Assembly (NCBI GenBank): GCA_963555925.1 | Contig: CAUVXJ010000011.1 | Span: 124,001-188,000, forward strand | Length of the DNA stretch: 64,000 nucleotides | Direction of reading: 5' to 3' | Origin: Protofrankia sp963555925 | Lineage (GTDB): Bacteria; Actinomycetota; Actinomycetes; Frankiales; Frankiaceae | Shown: positions 8,247 through 16,513 of the stretch, in pieces | How positions within the stretch are numbered: the first letter of the stretch is position 1 | Layout: every line of letters begins with the position of its first letter | Notes under the pieces: model-generated | Seen by the model: only the letters and a program-made list of their open reading frames with translations | The model's database searches: none | Told to the model about the DNA's origin: nothing | Position numbers and translations under genes: made by a program

Positions 8247-8648
8247 CGTCAGCACATGGCCACGGGCCATCCCTCTTGACGGGAGCAGTTCGTGACTACG
8301 CGCTGGCCGGGACGTCGGACCCAGCAGCTGATCACCGCCGCACCCGGGCCAGGCGGGATCGTCCTCGGTGCCGTCCGCCCCTGCCGACTCGGATTCGGAT
8401 GAGCCCGAGGAGATGCGGATGAAGGCGGCGGGGACTCGGCGGCGTCCGTTGGGTCGGCGGCCCCGACAAGGTCGTGCCGCGCTACCCGCGGGACTGATAC
8501 GGGTGGGACGTGGCCGGCTCCGATGAGGTGGGGGTAGCCCGGTCGCACTGGTGTATGGCGGTGGTGCCTCTGCATGATCTGTATCGGATTTGTCGCGCGT
8601 CGGAACTCCTGGCACAGGGGCGGGTTCAAACGGTCGTAGCGACGACGG
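8247..8648. other. Spacer, no convincing gene
   Basis: The reading frames here are short, rich in Pro, Arg and Ser, and match no family I know. One plus-strand frame ending at about 8658 reads through SHWCMAVVPLHDLYRICRA and has a possible GTG start near 8509. It gives about 50 residues with no ribosome site and is best regarded as a possible gene remnant. Confidence 0.4.
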
Positions 8649-9146
8649 TCAGCGTTGGATGATATCCATTTCTCCCGGCGCGAGGCTGTCGACGGCAACG
8701 GCTGTCGGCGTGGCTGCGGCATCCGATGGCTGTTCCTTCGCAGCCAGTATTCGCTTCATTATGTAACGACCTTGCCAGGTGCCGCCTAAATATGCGCCCC
8801 AAACCGAGATGCCGAGTATGAATGGGGCGCTTGCAACAAGGGGAGGTATGTAAACGGACAGGATTCCTATCAGGAAGGCCGCAGCGGAGGCCACTGGGAA
8901 GGTGAGGAGCACGAATACCCAGAATCGGCGAGTCTGATGCAGGTAGTATTTCGCCAGGTTCTCGGCTGTTGCCGCGACGGCCGGGTCCGGATGCCGCAGG
9001 CGACGCTTTGCCAGCTTCCTGACTTCAGCTCTGGTGCGCTTGGGTATTTCGTGCCATGCTTTGACCACCGCTCGTTGCTCGGCCTTTGTCATGGGCTGGC
9101 TCGAGGGTTTCCGCGGCTGCTCTGTCGCGGATCGATGATTGCGCAC
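8649..9146 (-). CDS. Small membrane protein of unknown function
   Basis: Hypothetical protein of 165 residues (148 if translation starts at the internal ATG at 9092). The first half is highly basic and helical (RAEVRKLAKRRLRH...). Two membrane helices follow at about 78-98 and 104-124, then an acidic tail. I do not recognise the family. The basic cytosolic domain followed by a helical hairpin would suit a peripheral membrane or envelope role. Its start lies about 50 bp past the end of the thioesterase gene on the same strand, so the two may be co-transcribed. Confidence 0.6.
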   Translation of the reverse strand: MRNHRSATEQPRKPSSQPMTKAEQRAVVKAWHEIPKRTRAEVRKLAKRRLRHPDPAVAATAENLAKYYLHQTRRFWVFVLLTFPVASAAAFLIGILSVYIPPLVASAPFILGISVWGAYLGGTWQGRYIMKRILAAKEQPSDAAATPTAVAVDSLAPGEMDIIQR

Positions 9147-9197
9147 GGTTGATCGTAGCGATGATGGCGCGGGGATACGATGGTTTGGTGCGGGGTC

Positions 9198-9719
9198 TCA
9201 GGCGGTCGGTGCAGGATCACCGGCGGCGTCCTGCTCGGCGAGCCAGGCTTGCTGGCGGTCGAAGTGCGCGCGATCGCGGGCGACGAAAACGCCTTTAGCG
9301 GTGGCGAGCTCCGCGTTCGTGGACGCCAACCGCAGCTCGCCGACCACATACAGACGCTGGCCCTCACGCCTGTCCAGCCAGGACGATGCCAGCAGGTCAC
9401 GCCCGATCGGAACGGGGCGGATGAATTTGATCTCAAGCGTCGCCGTGACCGCGAGTGTCCCCAGCTGGACGGGGAGGTGACCGAGCACTTCGTCCATGAT
9501 CCCCGCCGTCCAGCCGCCATGGGCGACGTTCGGACCGCCTTCATGCTCCGGCGAACAGGTCACGTGCGCCCGCAGCACCCCGTCGTCCAACTGCTCGTGG
9601 AGTATCCCCAGGTGGCACTGTCCCGTGCGGGAACAGGCGCCACACAGCGCCACCGCACCGCCGGCCCTCGGTGGCACCTGGAAGTCCGAGCCCGTCCAGC
9701 GCGGTTCGTTATCACTCAT
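9198..9719 (-). CDS. PaaI-family hotdog thioesterase
   Basis: Hotdog-fold acyl-CoA thioesterase of 173 residues. The family core with EGGPNVAHGGWTAGIMDE places the conserved HGG motif before the central helix, with the catalytic acidic residue expected in IMDEVLG. The strand ATLEIKFIRPVPIG follows. An N-terminal extension carries CGACSRTGQC, a Cys cluster that could bind a metal, seen in some actinobacterial members. It would hydrolyse CoA esters and fits the acyl-CoA genes transcribed divergently from the other side of the spacer. It shares that AT-rich 210-bp divergent spacer with the acyl-CoA dehydrogenase gene. Confidence 0.85.
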   Translation of the reverse strand: MSDNEPRWTGSDFQVPPRAGGAVALCGACSRTGQCHLGILHEQLDDGVLRAHVTCSPEHEGGPNVAHGGWTAGIMDEVLGHLPVQLGTLAVTATLEIKFIRPVPIGRDLLASSWLDRREGQRLYVVGELRLASTNAELATAKGVFVARDRAHFDRQQAWLAEQDAAGDPAPTA

Positions 9720-9929
9720 CCGACGAGCGCCACCCCTCCTGGCCGCATGGTGCTCTCCACACGCTCGCCGCGGTTGCGGGCATGCCCCGATATCAGTATA
9801 AACATATAACGATTATCAACAGTCTCATCGCAACCTGGAGTGCGGCATCCAGGTTAGAGCAACATGGCCCGTGACCTCACCGAATGCATTGCCAGCCAGT
9901 GAGTAGCCAGACAGTGACAGGAGTCACCG

Positions 9930-11213
9930 ATGTGGGGCTTTCAGACGGATCCCGATTACCAGAAGCTGCTCGACTGGGCGGACGAGTTCGTCCGCACGGA
10001 AGTTGAGCCCGTCGATCGGTTGGTCCGCCAGCCGTACGACCTCGCCGACCCGGTCCGTGCCGCACTCATCCCACCGCTGCAGGAGAAGGTCCGTGCGCAG
10101 GGGCTGTGGGCCTGTCACCTCGGCCCGGAACTCGGTGGCCCCGGATACGGCCAGCTGAAACTCGCCCTGCTCAACGAGATCCTCGGCCGGTCGCGCTGCG
10201 CTCCGAGCGTTTTCGGCTGCCAGGCACCGGACTCGGGTAACAGCGAGATCCTCGCGCACTTCGGCACGGATGAGCACAAGGCGACCTATCTCGCGCCGTT
10301 GCTGCGTAATGAGATCGTCTCGTGTTTCTCCATGACCGAGCCGCAGGGTGGCGCCGATCCGAAGGTCTTCAAGACCCGGGCGGTACTGGACGGCGACGAA
10401 TGGGTGATCAACGGGGAGAAGTGGTTCTCCTCGAACGCCCGTTTCGCCTCCTTCCTGATTGTCGTCGCGGTGACCGACCCGGATGCCTCCCCTTATCGGC
10501 AGCAGTCGATGTTCATCGTCCCCACCGACACGCCCGGCATCCGGTTCATCCGGCACGTCGAGCTCATCGACGAGGAGGTCGGTCAGGGCACCGAAGGCTA
10601 CATCGCGTACGAGAACGTGCGGGTGCCCCGCGCCAATCTGCTCGGTGCGCAGGGCGGTGGTTTCGAGGTCGCACAGGTCCGCCTCGGCGGCGGCCGCATC
10701 CACCACGCCATGCGCACGGTCGGCCTGGTGAAATGGGCCTTTGACATGATGTGCGAGCGGGTGCTGTCCCGGTTCACCCAGGGCGAGATCCTCGCGCGCA
10801 AGCAGTTGGTGCAGGAGGCCATCGCCGACACGTGGATTCAGATCGAGCAGTTCCGGCTGCTGGTTCTGCGGACCGCCTGGCTGATCGACGAACGTCAGGA
10901 CTACCGCCAGGTCCGCGGTGACATCGCGGCCATAAAAGCAGCCATGCCGAAGGTCATGCTCGACGTCACATCCCGGGCCCTGCAGCTGCACGGCTCGTTG
11001 GGCCTGACCAAGGAGATGCCCTTCTTCGACATGCTCGTCGCCGGTTACACCGTCGGCCTCGCCGACGGTCCGACCGAGGTGCACAAGGTCACCCTCGCCC
11101 GTGAGGTACTCAAACAATACAAACCGACCGACGGGCTCTTCCCGACCAACCACCTGATCGCCCTTGAAGAACAGGCTCGGGCACGCTACGCCGACGTGCT
11201 GGCCGACCTGTGA
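9930..11213 (+). CDS. Acyl-CoA dehydrogenase, ACAD10/11-like
   Basis: FAD-dependent acyl-CoA dehydrogenase of 427 residues. The FAD-binding middle region shows CFSMTEPQGGADP and the mobile loop before INGEKWFSSNA. The C-terminal domain contains ALQLHGSLGLTKEMP and ADGPTEVHKVTLAREVL, the signature of the ACAD10/11 branch, which prefers long or 4-hydroxylated chains in other organisms. It is the first gene of a two-gene unit; the next start overlaps its stop (GTGA). The upstream spacer has an AT-rich block near 9795-9825 that could hold the promoter. Confidence 0.93.
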   Translation: MWGFQTDPDYQKLLDWADEFVRTEVEPVDRLVRQPYDLADPVRAALIPPLQEKVRAQGLWACHLGPELGGPGYGQLKLALLNEILGRSRCAPSVFGCQAPDSGNSEILAHFGTDEHKATYLAPLLRNEIVSCFSMTEPQGGADPKVFKTRAVLDGDEWVINGEKWFSSNARFASFLIVVAVTDPDASPYRQQSMFIVPTDTPGIRFIRHVELIDEEVGQGTEGYIAYENVRVPRANLLGAQGGGFEVAQVRLGGGRIHHAMRTVGLVKWAFDMMCERVLSRFTQGEILARKQLVQEAIADTWIQIEQFRLLVLRTAWLIDERQDYRQVRGDIAAIKAAMPKVMLDVTSRALQLHGSLGLTKEMPFFDMLVAGYTVGLADGPTEVHKVTLAREVLKQYKPTDGLFPTNHLIALEEQARARYADVLADL

Positions 11214-12157
11214 CCGGGGAGCAACCGGCTGCTGCCGCCGCTGCCGCCGCACCTGTCACCCCGGCCACGTCCGCAGTGGATGGTGGGCTCGTGCTCTGCA
11301 ACGTCTCGGTGGCGTCGCTGAGCTTTCGCGATGTCGTCACCGCCGCCTCGGCAGCGGGCTTCGACGCCATCTCGATCCTGGGCCGTTCGCTGCGCCGGGC
11401 CCGCACCCGGGAGGGGCTGTCCGACTCCGACATCAGAGCCATGTTGGACGACAATGGCCTTGTCGTCACCGAGATAGAGGCGGTCGGTGACTGGATCATG
11501 CCACCCCCGGTCGATCAGCCCGCGTTCATGAACCAGGTTCTCACCGAGGCCGAATATCTTCAGGCGGGACGTTCGCTGGGGGCGAAGACGCTGGTGGCGA
11601 CGCATTTCGGCGATCCGGTCGAGCTGGACCAGGCCGCCGAGAAGTTCGCGGGCCTGTGCGACCGCGCCGCCGACCACGGGCTCAACGTCGCGCTGGAAGC
11701 GGTGGCCTGGGCGACGATCGGCGACATCGGGACGGCATGGGAGATCGCGCGCCGTGCCGACCGGCCCAACGCCGGAGTGCTCGTGGACGCCTGGCACCAC
11801 AATCGGGGACCCGGCGCCGGGAACGCGGAGATGCTGCGCCGTGTCCCCGGTGACCGGGTGTTCGCGGTGCAGCTCAGCGATGCCGCGGCAACGCCGGTGG
11901 GCCCCCCGCTTGAGGACGTCCGGCACCGGTTGCTGCCCGGCGAGGGCAGTCTGGACCTGACCGGGCTCGTCGGCATTCTCGACGACGCCGGGGTGCGGGC
12001 ACCGATCGGAGTCGAAGTCCTCAGTGCCGAGATCCTCGCGCAGGGTCCGGCCGGCGCCGGGCGGATTCTGATGGACGCGCTCCGCGCTACGCTCGACCGC
12101 GCGCGATCGGCCGTGACGGAGTCGAGCGGCACGGAGTCGAGCGCGCCGGGGAGATAG
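11210..12157 (+). CDS. Sugar-phosphate isomerase/epimerase-like TIM barrel
   Basis: Protein of 315 residues in the AP-endonuclease-2/xylose-isomerase-like superfamily. After an Ala-rich leader, the barrel has GLVVTEIEAVGDW, the metal-region strand VALEAVAWATIGD, VLVDAWHHNRG (acid and His typical of the metal site), VFAVQLSDA and IGVEVLS near the end. These proteins isomerise or dehydrate hydroxy-keto compounds with a divalent metal. Translational coupling to the acyl-CoA dehydrogenase suggests a catabolic step on the same substrate; the actual reaction is unknown. Confidence 0.8.
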   Translation: MTGEQPAAAAAAAAPVTPATSAVDGGLVLCNVSVASLSFRDVVTAASAAGFDAISILGRSLRRARTREGLSDSDIRAMLDDNGLVVTEIEAVGDWIMPPPVDQPAFMNQVLTEAEYLQAGRSLGAKTLVATHFGDPVELDQAAEKFAGLCDRAADHGLNVALEAVAWATIGDIGTAWEIARRADRPNAGVLVDAWHHNRGPGAGNAEMLRRVPGDRVFAVQLSDAAATPVGPPLEDVRHRLLPGEGSLDLTGLVGILDDAGVRAPIGVEVLSAEILAQGPAGAGRILMDALRATLDRARSAVTESSGTESSAPGR

Positions 12158-12265
12158 ACCGCGACGGTCAGGGGCCGTCCAGCCGATCGTCGATCATGCT
12201 GGACAGCCCCTGACCGAGGGCACCTGAGCGGAGAATCTCGGTGTTCGCCCGGTCGCTCTCAGACC

Positions 12266-12574
12266 CTAGTCGCTGGATGGAAGCGGCTTGGCCTCCTTGA
12301 GCAGCAGGGGGGTCAGCCCATCGGCGACGGTGCCCGCTCCGGCCTTGGTGACGAGGAGCTCGATCTCAGTGGCCTCGTCGGTGTACCGCTTGCCCAGCAG
12401 GGCACCGCCGGAAAGCTCCGGCTTGAGGTCAAGCCCTTCGGCGGGCGTCTCCTTGGATGCGATCATCGGATGACCACCGCAGGTCAGGTCGATCTCGCTG
12501 GACCCGGGCCGGACTACAATCACTTCCGTGGAGCAGACCTGGCTCCGCAGCCGCAAACCTGTCTTGAGCCGCAT
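12266..12574 (-). CDS. Small conserved protein beside acyl-CoA ligase
   Basis: Protein of 102 residues starting MRLKTGLRLRSQVC. A Cys-Gly-Gly-His stretch (TCGGHPM) sits mid-protein and ILLVTKAG-like sequence with LLLKEAKPLP lies near the C-terminus. I recall similar small proteins next to acyl-CoA synthetase genes in mycobacteria and relatives, without a known function. The two Cys and the CGGH motif could form a metal or thiol site. AAAGGA lies upstream of the ATG at 12574. It begins only 7 bp after the ligase stop, so it belongs to the same operon. Confidence 0.75.
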   Translation of the reverse strand: MRLKTGLRLRSQVCSTEVIVVRPGSSEIDLTCGGHPMIASKETPAEGLDLKPELSGGALLGKRYTDEATEIELLVTKAGAGTVADGLTPLLLKEAKPLPSSD

Positions 12575-12581
12575 GGTGTGC

Positions 12582-14090
12582 TCACGTCCTTTCGTATGTC
12601 GTGGCAGCGCCGATCTCGGCAATCAGCTGACGGCGCAGAAGCTTGCCGGTGGGCGTGTAGGGAAGGTCGTCGCGAAAGATGACCTCGTCGGGTGTACGGG
12701 AGCCGCGAAGTCTGGCCCGGACCCAGGCGCGCAGGTCATCGGGTTCCGGTGCCGCGTGCGCCTCCGGCACGACGACCGCGGTCAGGCGCTCGCCCCACTC
12801 GATGTCGGGCAGACCGATGACGGCGACTTCCTTGACCGCGGGGTGGTGGATCAGCACGTCCTCGATCTCGGCCGGCGCGATGTTCTCGCCCCCGCGGATG
12901 ATCGTGTCGTCTGACCTGCCCTCGATGAACAGGTAACCGTCGGCGTCGAGGCAGGCCCGATCCCTGGTGGGGAACCAGCCGTCGGCGTCGAGGACGGAGC
13001 CCAGCCCCAGGTACTCCCCGGAGATCTGACTGCCTCGCACCCACAGCTCGCCGATCTCGCCGGGGCGGGCGACCGCTCCGGTGGAGTCGCGGATCTCGCC
13101 TTCCACCCCGGGGACGAACCGGCCCGCGGAGGCCAACCTGGCCTGAACCGCCGGGTCGGCCGACGCGAGCGCCGCGCGGTGGTCCTCCGGACCGAGGATC
13201 GCGATCGTCGAGCTCGTCTCGGTGAGTCCGTAGGCGTTGACGAAGCCGGTACCCGGAAATGCCACGAGCGCTTTCTCCAGGACCGGACGGGGCATCCGGG
13301 CGCCGCCGTAGGCGATCGCTCGCAGCGTCGGCGTCGGTGCCTGGGCGCCAGCAAGCTGCTCGACGATGCGGGCCAGCATCGTCGGTACGACCATGGCGCT
13401 GGTCACCTCCTCCTCGGCCACCAGGCGCAGCCATGCGTCCGCGGTGAAGTTCGGCAGGTAGACGAAGCGGCGGCCGGCATAGAGGTTCGTCAGTACGGTT
13501 CCGACACCGGCGATGTGGTACGGCGGGACACTGGTCAGAGACGCCTCGTCCGGTTCGGCGGAACCGAACTCGACCGTCTGTAGGACGTAGGCGACGAGGT
13601 TGGAGTGTCGGAGCACGACCGCTTTCGGCTTGGACGTCGTCCCGCTGGTGAAGAGCAGGACCGCCGGTGCGTCATCGTCGACCTCGACCGGCTCGGCGGG
13701 TTCCGCGAGTGCAGCGTCCGCCAGCCAGTCCTCGCTGCGGTGGATCTTCAAGCCGGTTCTGGCCACAACGCCCTGAAATGCCTCGTCGCAGACGACGACC
13801 GGCCCGTGTAACTCGCCCAGCAGCCCGTCCAGCTGGTCTTCGCTGAGCCGGTAGTTCAGCGGGACGAACGGCATCCCGGCCGAAGCCGCGGCGAACAGCA
13901 CGGCGGGGAAGGCGGCGCTGTTGCCACCGAGGTACGCGACTCGCTCGGCACCGGAGGAGCGCAGCAGCGTGGCTCCACCGGCTGACACCCGGAGCAGGTG
14001 CTCGAACGTGATGCCGTCGCCACGCCGCCCCAGCGCCACCCGGTCACCGAAGGCCATCGCGGCCATGTCGAGCAACATCCCGATACTCAT
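12582..14090 (-). CDS. AMP-dependent acyl-CoA ligase (class I adenylate-forming)
   Basis: Acyl-CoA synthetase of 502 residues. Motifs in order are the P-loop LLFTSGTTSKPKAVV (about 148-162), the core NAYGLTETSS, the hinge region DGWFPTRDRACLDADGY, and the C-terminal lysine segment YTPTGKLLRRQL near 485, which carries the adenylation Lys. It activates a carboxylic acid with ATP and CoA, giving the first substrate for the surrounding acyl-CoA enzymes. The substrate class cannot be named from sequence alone. A 102-residue companion follows at 7 bp. Confidence 0.94.
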   Translation of the reverse strand: MSIGMLLDMAAMAFGDRVALGRRGDGITFEHLLRVSAGGATLLRSSGAERVAYLGGNSAAFPAVLFAAASAGMPFVPLNYRLSEDQLDGLLGELHGPVVVCDEAFQGVVARTGLKIHRSEDWLADAALAEPAEPVEVDDDAPAVLLFTSGTTSKPKAVVLRHSNLVAYVLQTVEFGSAEPDEASLTSVPPYHIAGVGTVLTNLYAGRRFVYLPNFTADAWLRLVAEEEVTSAMVVPTMLARIVEQLAGAQAPTPTLRAIAYGGARMPRPVLEKALVAFPGTGFVNAYGLTETSSTIAILGPEDHRAALASADPAVQARLASAGRFVPGVEGEIRDSTGAVARPGEIGELWVRGSQISGEYLGLGSVLDADGWFPTRDRACLDADGYLFIEGRSDDTIIRGGENIAPAEIEDVLIHHPAVKEVAVIGLPDIEWGERLTAVVVPEAHAAPEPDDLRAWVRARLRGSRTPDEVIFRDDLPYTPTGKLLRRQLIAEIGAATTYERT

Positions 14091-14468
14091 AGATCCCGCC
14101 CTAAATCATCGCTTCAAATAAGCTCTCGCATTGTAATTTAGGGATCAATCCACGTGCATTGGTTGCTGACTGATCATTCGGCGATCTCATTCTCGATCTT
14201 CGTAGCTCCCTGGTTGATCCCCGGCGTTCCCCGTCGTCCTCCGGCTGGCGTCTCGTCCGGCCGGGTCGCTTGCCCGGTCGGGTCGATCGGCGAGGCGAGC
14301 AGCGATGCGGTCGGTAGGGCCTGTCCAGCGGATCTTCGATCGCATCGACGGACATCCGCTGGACGAACTCTAGCGTATGATCAGGACTACTAGTATGCTA
14401 ATTAGACGAAATGGCTCGTAGGGTCGCGAGGCTCGTAGGGTCGCGAAGATGGATGCGGGGAGACTCCG
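14091..14468. promoter_or_regulatory. Divergent spacer with CCCTAAAT inverted repeat
   Basis: This 378-bp spacer separates the ligase operon from the amidohydrolase operon. An inverted repeat CCCTAAAT (14099-14106) and ATTTAGGG (14136-14143) with a 29-nt gap lies just upstream of the ligase start, where a repressor could bind. A second AT-rich block (near 14384-14410) lies upstream of the amidohydrolase and probably holds its promoter. No gene is evident. Confidence 0.45.
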
Positions 14469-15662
14469 ATGACAGTGCTCGACTTCGGCCTGTTCGACTG
14501 CGACACGCACTGCTACGAGACCAGGGACGCCTTCACGAAGTACCTGCCGGCGCAGTGGTCCGAGTACGCGGTTCGGCCGATCAAATTCGAGGGCGGCCTT
14601 GAGAAGATCATGGCTGCGGACCGGGTCGCGACCTTCAACTCGGAACAGGGGCTCGGCTTCGACCTGGCCTACCGGCCGGGATCCCTCAAGGAGATGTTGC
14701 GCCAGATGGCGTCCGGTAACCCGGACGAGACCTACGAGCCGGAGCCGATGCGCCCGGAGTACCACGACCGTGACGTGCGCCTGCAGTTGATGGACACCCA
14801 GGGGGTGGACAGGGCCGTCGTCTTCCCGTCCGCGATGGCTCTGTCGGTCGAGAACTACGTGAAGCACGTGCCCGCCGCCTACGCCAACGTGCACGCCTTC
14901 AACCTGTGGTTCGAGGAGACCTGGGGCTTCGCGTACAAGGACCGCATCTACGGCCCGGCTCTGCTGTCCCTGCGCGACCTCGATCTCGCTGTAACCGAGC
15001 TGGACGACCTCCTCGCGCGCGGGGTCCGGGTTGTGCTGCTGCCGACAGGGCCCGTCAACGGCCGTTCGCCCGGCGACCCCTACTTCGACCCGATCTGGGC
15101 CCGGCTCAACGAGGCCGGCGTGACCGTCGCCTTCCACATCATGGAGAACTGGTACAACGAGCACATCGCGCCCGCCTGGGGCCACGAGGCATTCCCCGCG
15201 GCCTGGCACATGTCGGCGTGGCAGTGGAACAACCTCTACGGCGAGCGGCCCATCGAGGACACCCTCTCGGCGCTCATCTATGACAATGTCTTCGGGCGGT
15301 TCCCCAACCTGATGGTGCTCGTCGCCGAGTTCGGCGCCTCCTGGGTGCCGCATTTCATCGAGCACATGGACAAGAGCCGGGGGATGGGCCGCAACGGCCC
15401 GTGGATCGGCGGTCGCCTCACCGAGCGTCCCAGCGCGATCTTCCAGCGTCACATCCGGGTCGCGCCCTACCCGGAGGACAACGTGGCCAAGATCGTTCGT
15501 GATCTGCCTGATGTCGACTGCCTGGTCATGGGCTCGGACTTCCCACACGCGGAGGGGTTGGCCGTACCGGCGGACTTCACCGGGCTGCTCACATCGCTGA
15601 CGCCGGAGCAGCAGCGGAAGATCCTGCGCGGCAACGCTGAAAAGCTCTTCGAGAAGGCGTGA
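14469..15662 (+). CDS. Metal-dependent amidohydrolase (Amidohydro_2 type)
   Basis: TIM-barrel hydrolase of 397 residues in the aminocarboxymuconate-semialdehyde decarboxylase-like group. The first metal site is FDCDTHCYE, where the usual D-x-H pattern is D-T-H. Later elements are VTVAFHIMENW, MVLVAEFGASW and the closing MGSDFPHAEG with the conserved Asp before SDFPH. Relatives cleave C-C bonds or decarboxylate ring-cleavage products. A GGGGAG ribosome site precedes the ATG. It overlaps the Nudix gene by GTGA. A role in breakdown of a cyclic acyl-CoA is inferred from neighbours. Confidence 0.88.
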   Translation: MTVLDFGLFDCDTHCYETRDAFTKYLPAQWSEYAVRPIKFEGGLEKIMAADRVATFNSEQGLGFDLAYRPGSLKEMLRQMASGNPDETYEPEPMRPEYHDRDVRLQLMDTQGVDRAVVFPSAMALSVENYVKHVPAAYANVHAFNLWFEETWGFAYKDRIYGPALLSLRDLDLAVTELDDLLARGVRVVLLPTGPVNGRSPGDPYFDPIWARLNEAGVTVAFHIMENWYNEHIAPAWGHEAFPAAWHMSAWQWNNLYGERPIEDTLSALIYDNVFGRFPNLMVLVAEFGASWVPHFIEHMDKSRGMGRNGPWIGGRLTERPSAIFQRHIRVAPYPEDNVAKIVRDLPDVDCLVMGSDFPHAEGLAVPADFTGLLTSLTPEQQRKILRGNAEKLFEKA

Positions 15663-16465
15663 TCAAAGCGGCGGGTGATCGTCTGCCCGACGACCCGGAT
15701 TCGGCAGGTGCGGCTCATGCCGGCCCGGTTTCCAGCGGGCCGGACGCTCCGCCGCAGCCGTACGGGGACACCTTCTCGGGCTCCCGTACCCGCCTGGACA
15801 GGCCGCCGCCATGGGCGGATCTTCCCACGCCGACGCGTCAAGGAATTCGGATCGATACCGTCCGGCGTGCCTTCAGACACCGCGATACCCTGCCGCCCGC
15901 CCCGCAGCGGCTGGGTATTCGGGCCGCGGCGGTCCTGCTTGTCCTGTTCGAGGAGGCGGACGACGTTCGGGTCATCATGATCGAACGCTCCGGCACGGTC
16001 AGCACGCACCGGGGGGAAATCGCCTTCCCCGGTGGTGTCTGCGACGCGGGCGAGACACCCGGCCAGACCGCGCTGCGGGAGGCGTGGGAGGAGATCGGGC
16101 TCGCCGGGGCGAATGTTGAACTGATCGGTGAGCTGGGCTGGCAGAACGCCGAGCTGACGAAGTTCCAGATCACCCCGATGGTGGGTACGGTCGCGGCCCG
16201 ACCGCTCCTTCGGATCAACCACAGCGAGGTCCGGGATGTCTTCGACGTCGCGCTCACCGGGCTGATGGCCGACGGCGTGTACCGGGAGGAGCTGTGGGCC
16301 GGTCCGGATGGCAGGTTCATGGTCCCGTTCTTCGACCTCCCGCAGGGCAGCGCCTGGGGGGTGACGGCATCGATACTCCTTGAGCTCCTCGCCATCGTGA
16401 TCGGTGACGTCCACGGCGACCGTCCGTGGCCTCCGGTACGGATCGTGCCTCGACCCGGGCCGTGA
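15659..16465 (+). CDS. Nudix hydrolase, CoA pyrophosphatase type
   Basis: Nudix enzyme of 268 residues with an unusually long Pro/Ser/Arg-rich N-terminal extension (about 80 residues). The Nudix box is complete: GGVCDAGETPGQTALREA followed by WEEIGL. Just before it, the segment STHRGEIAFPGG matches the CoA-pyrophosphatase (NudL/YeaB, UPF0035) hallmark, so the substrate is probably CoA or an acyl-CoA, split to 4-phosphopantetheine and 3',5'-ADP. The GTG start overlaps the amidohydrolase stop, so a CoA-turnover enzyme is co-expressed with the catabolic operon. Confidence 0.9.
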   Translation: MIKAAGDRLPDDPDSAGAAHAGPVSSGPDAPPQPYGDTFSGSRTRLDRPPPWADLPTPTRQGIRIDTVRRAFRHRDTLPPAPQRLGIRAAAVLLVLFEEADDVRVIMIERSGTVSTHRGEIAFPGGVCDAGETPGQTALREAWEEIGLAGANVELIGELGWQNAELTKFQITPMVGTVAARPLLRINHSEVRDVFDVALTGLMADGVYREELWAGPDGRFMVPFFDLPQGSAWGVTASILLELLAIVIGDVHGDRPWPPVRIVPRPGP

Positions 16466-16513
16466 CCCGGGCCGAGGCACGCCGCCGGTAGTGGTTCGCG
16501 TGCCCGGCCCGCC

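Noticed and set aside
7923..8615. 230-codon minus-strand frame opposite the DUF427 3' end
   Set aside because: Pro/Arg/Ser-rich, no homology, and antisense to a supported gene.
9924..11252. 442-codon minus-strand frame opposite the acyl-CoA dehydrogenase
   Set aside because: Antisense shadow without homology or ribosome site.
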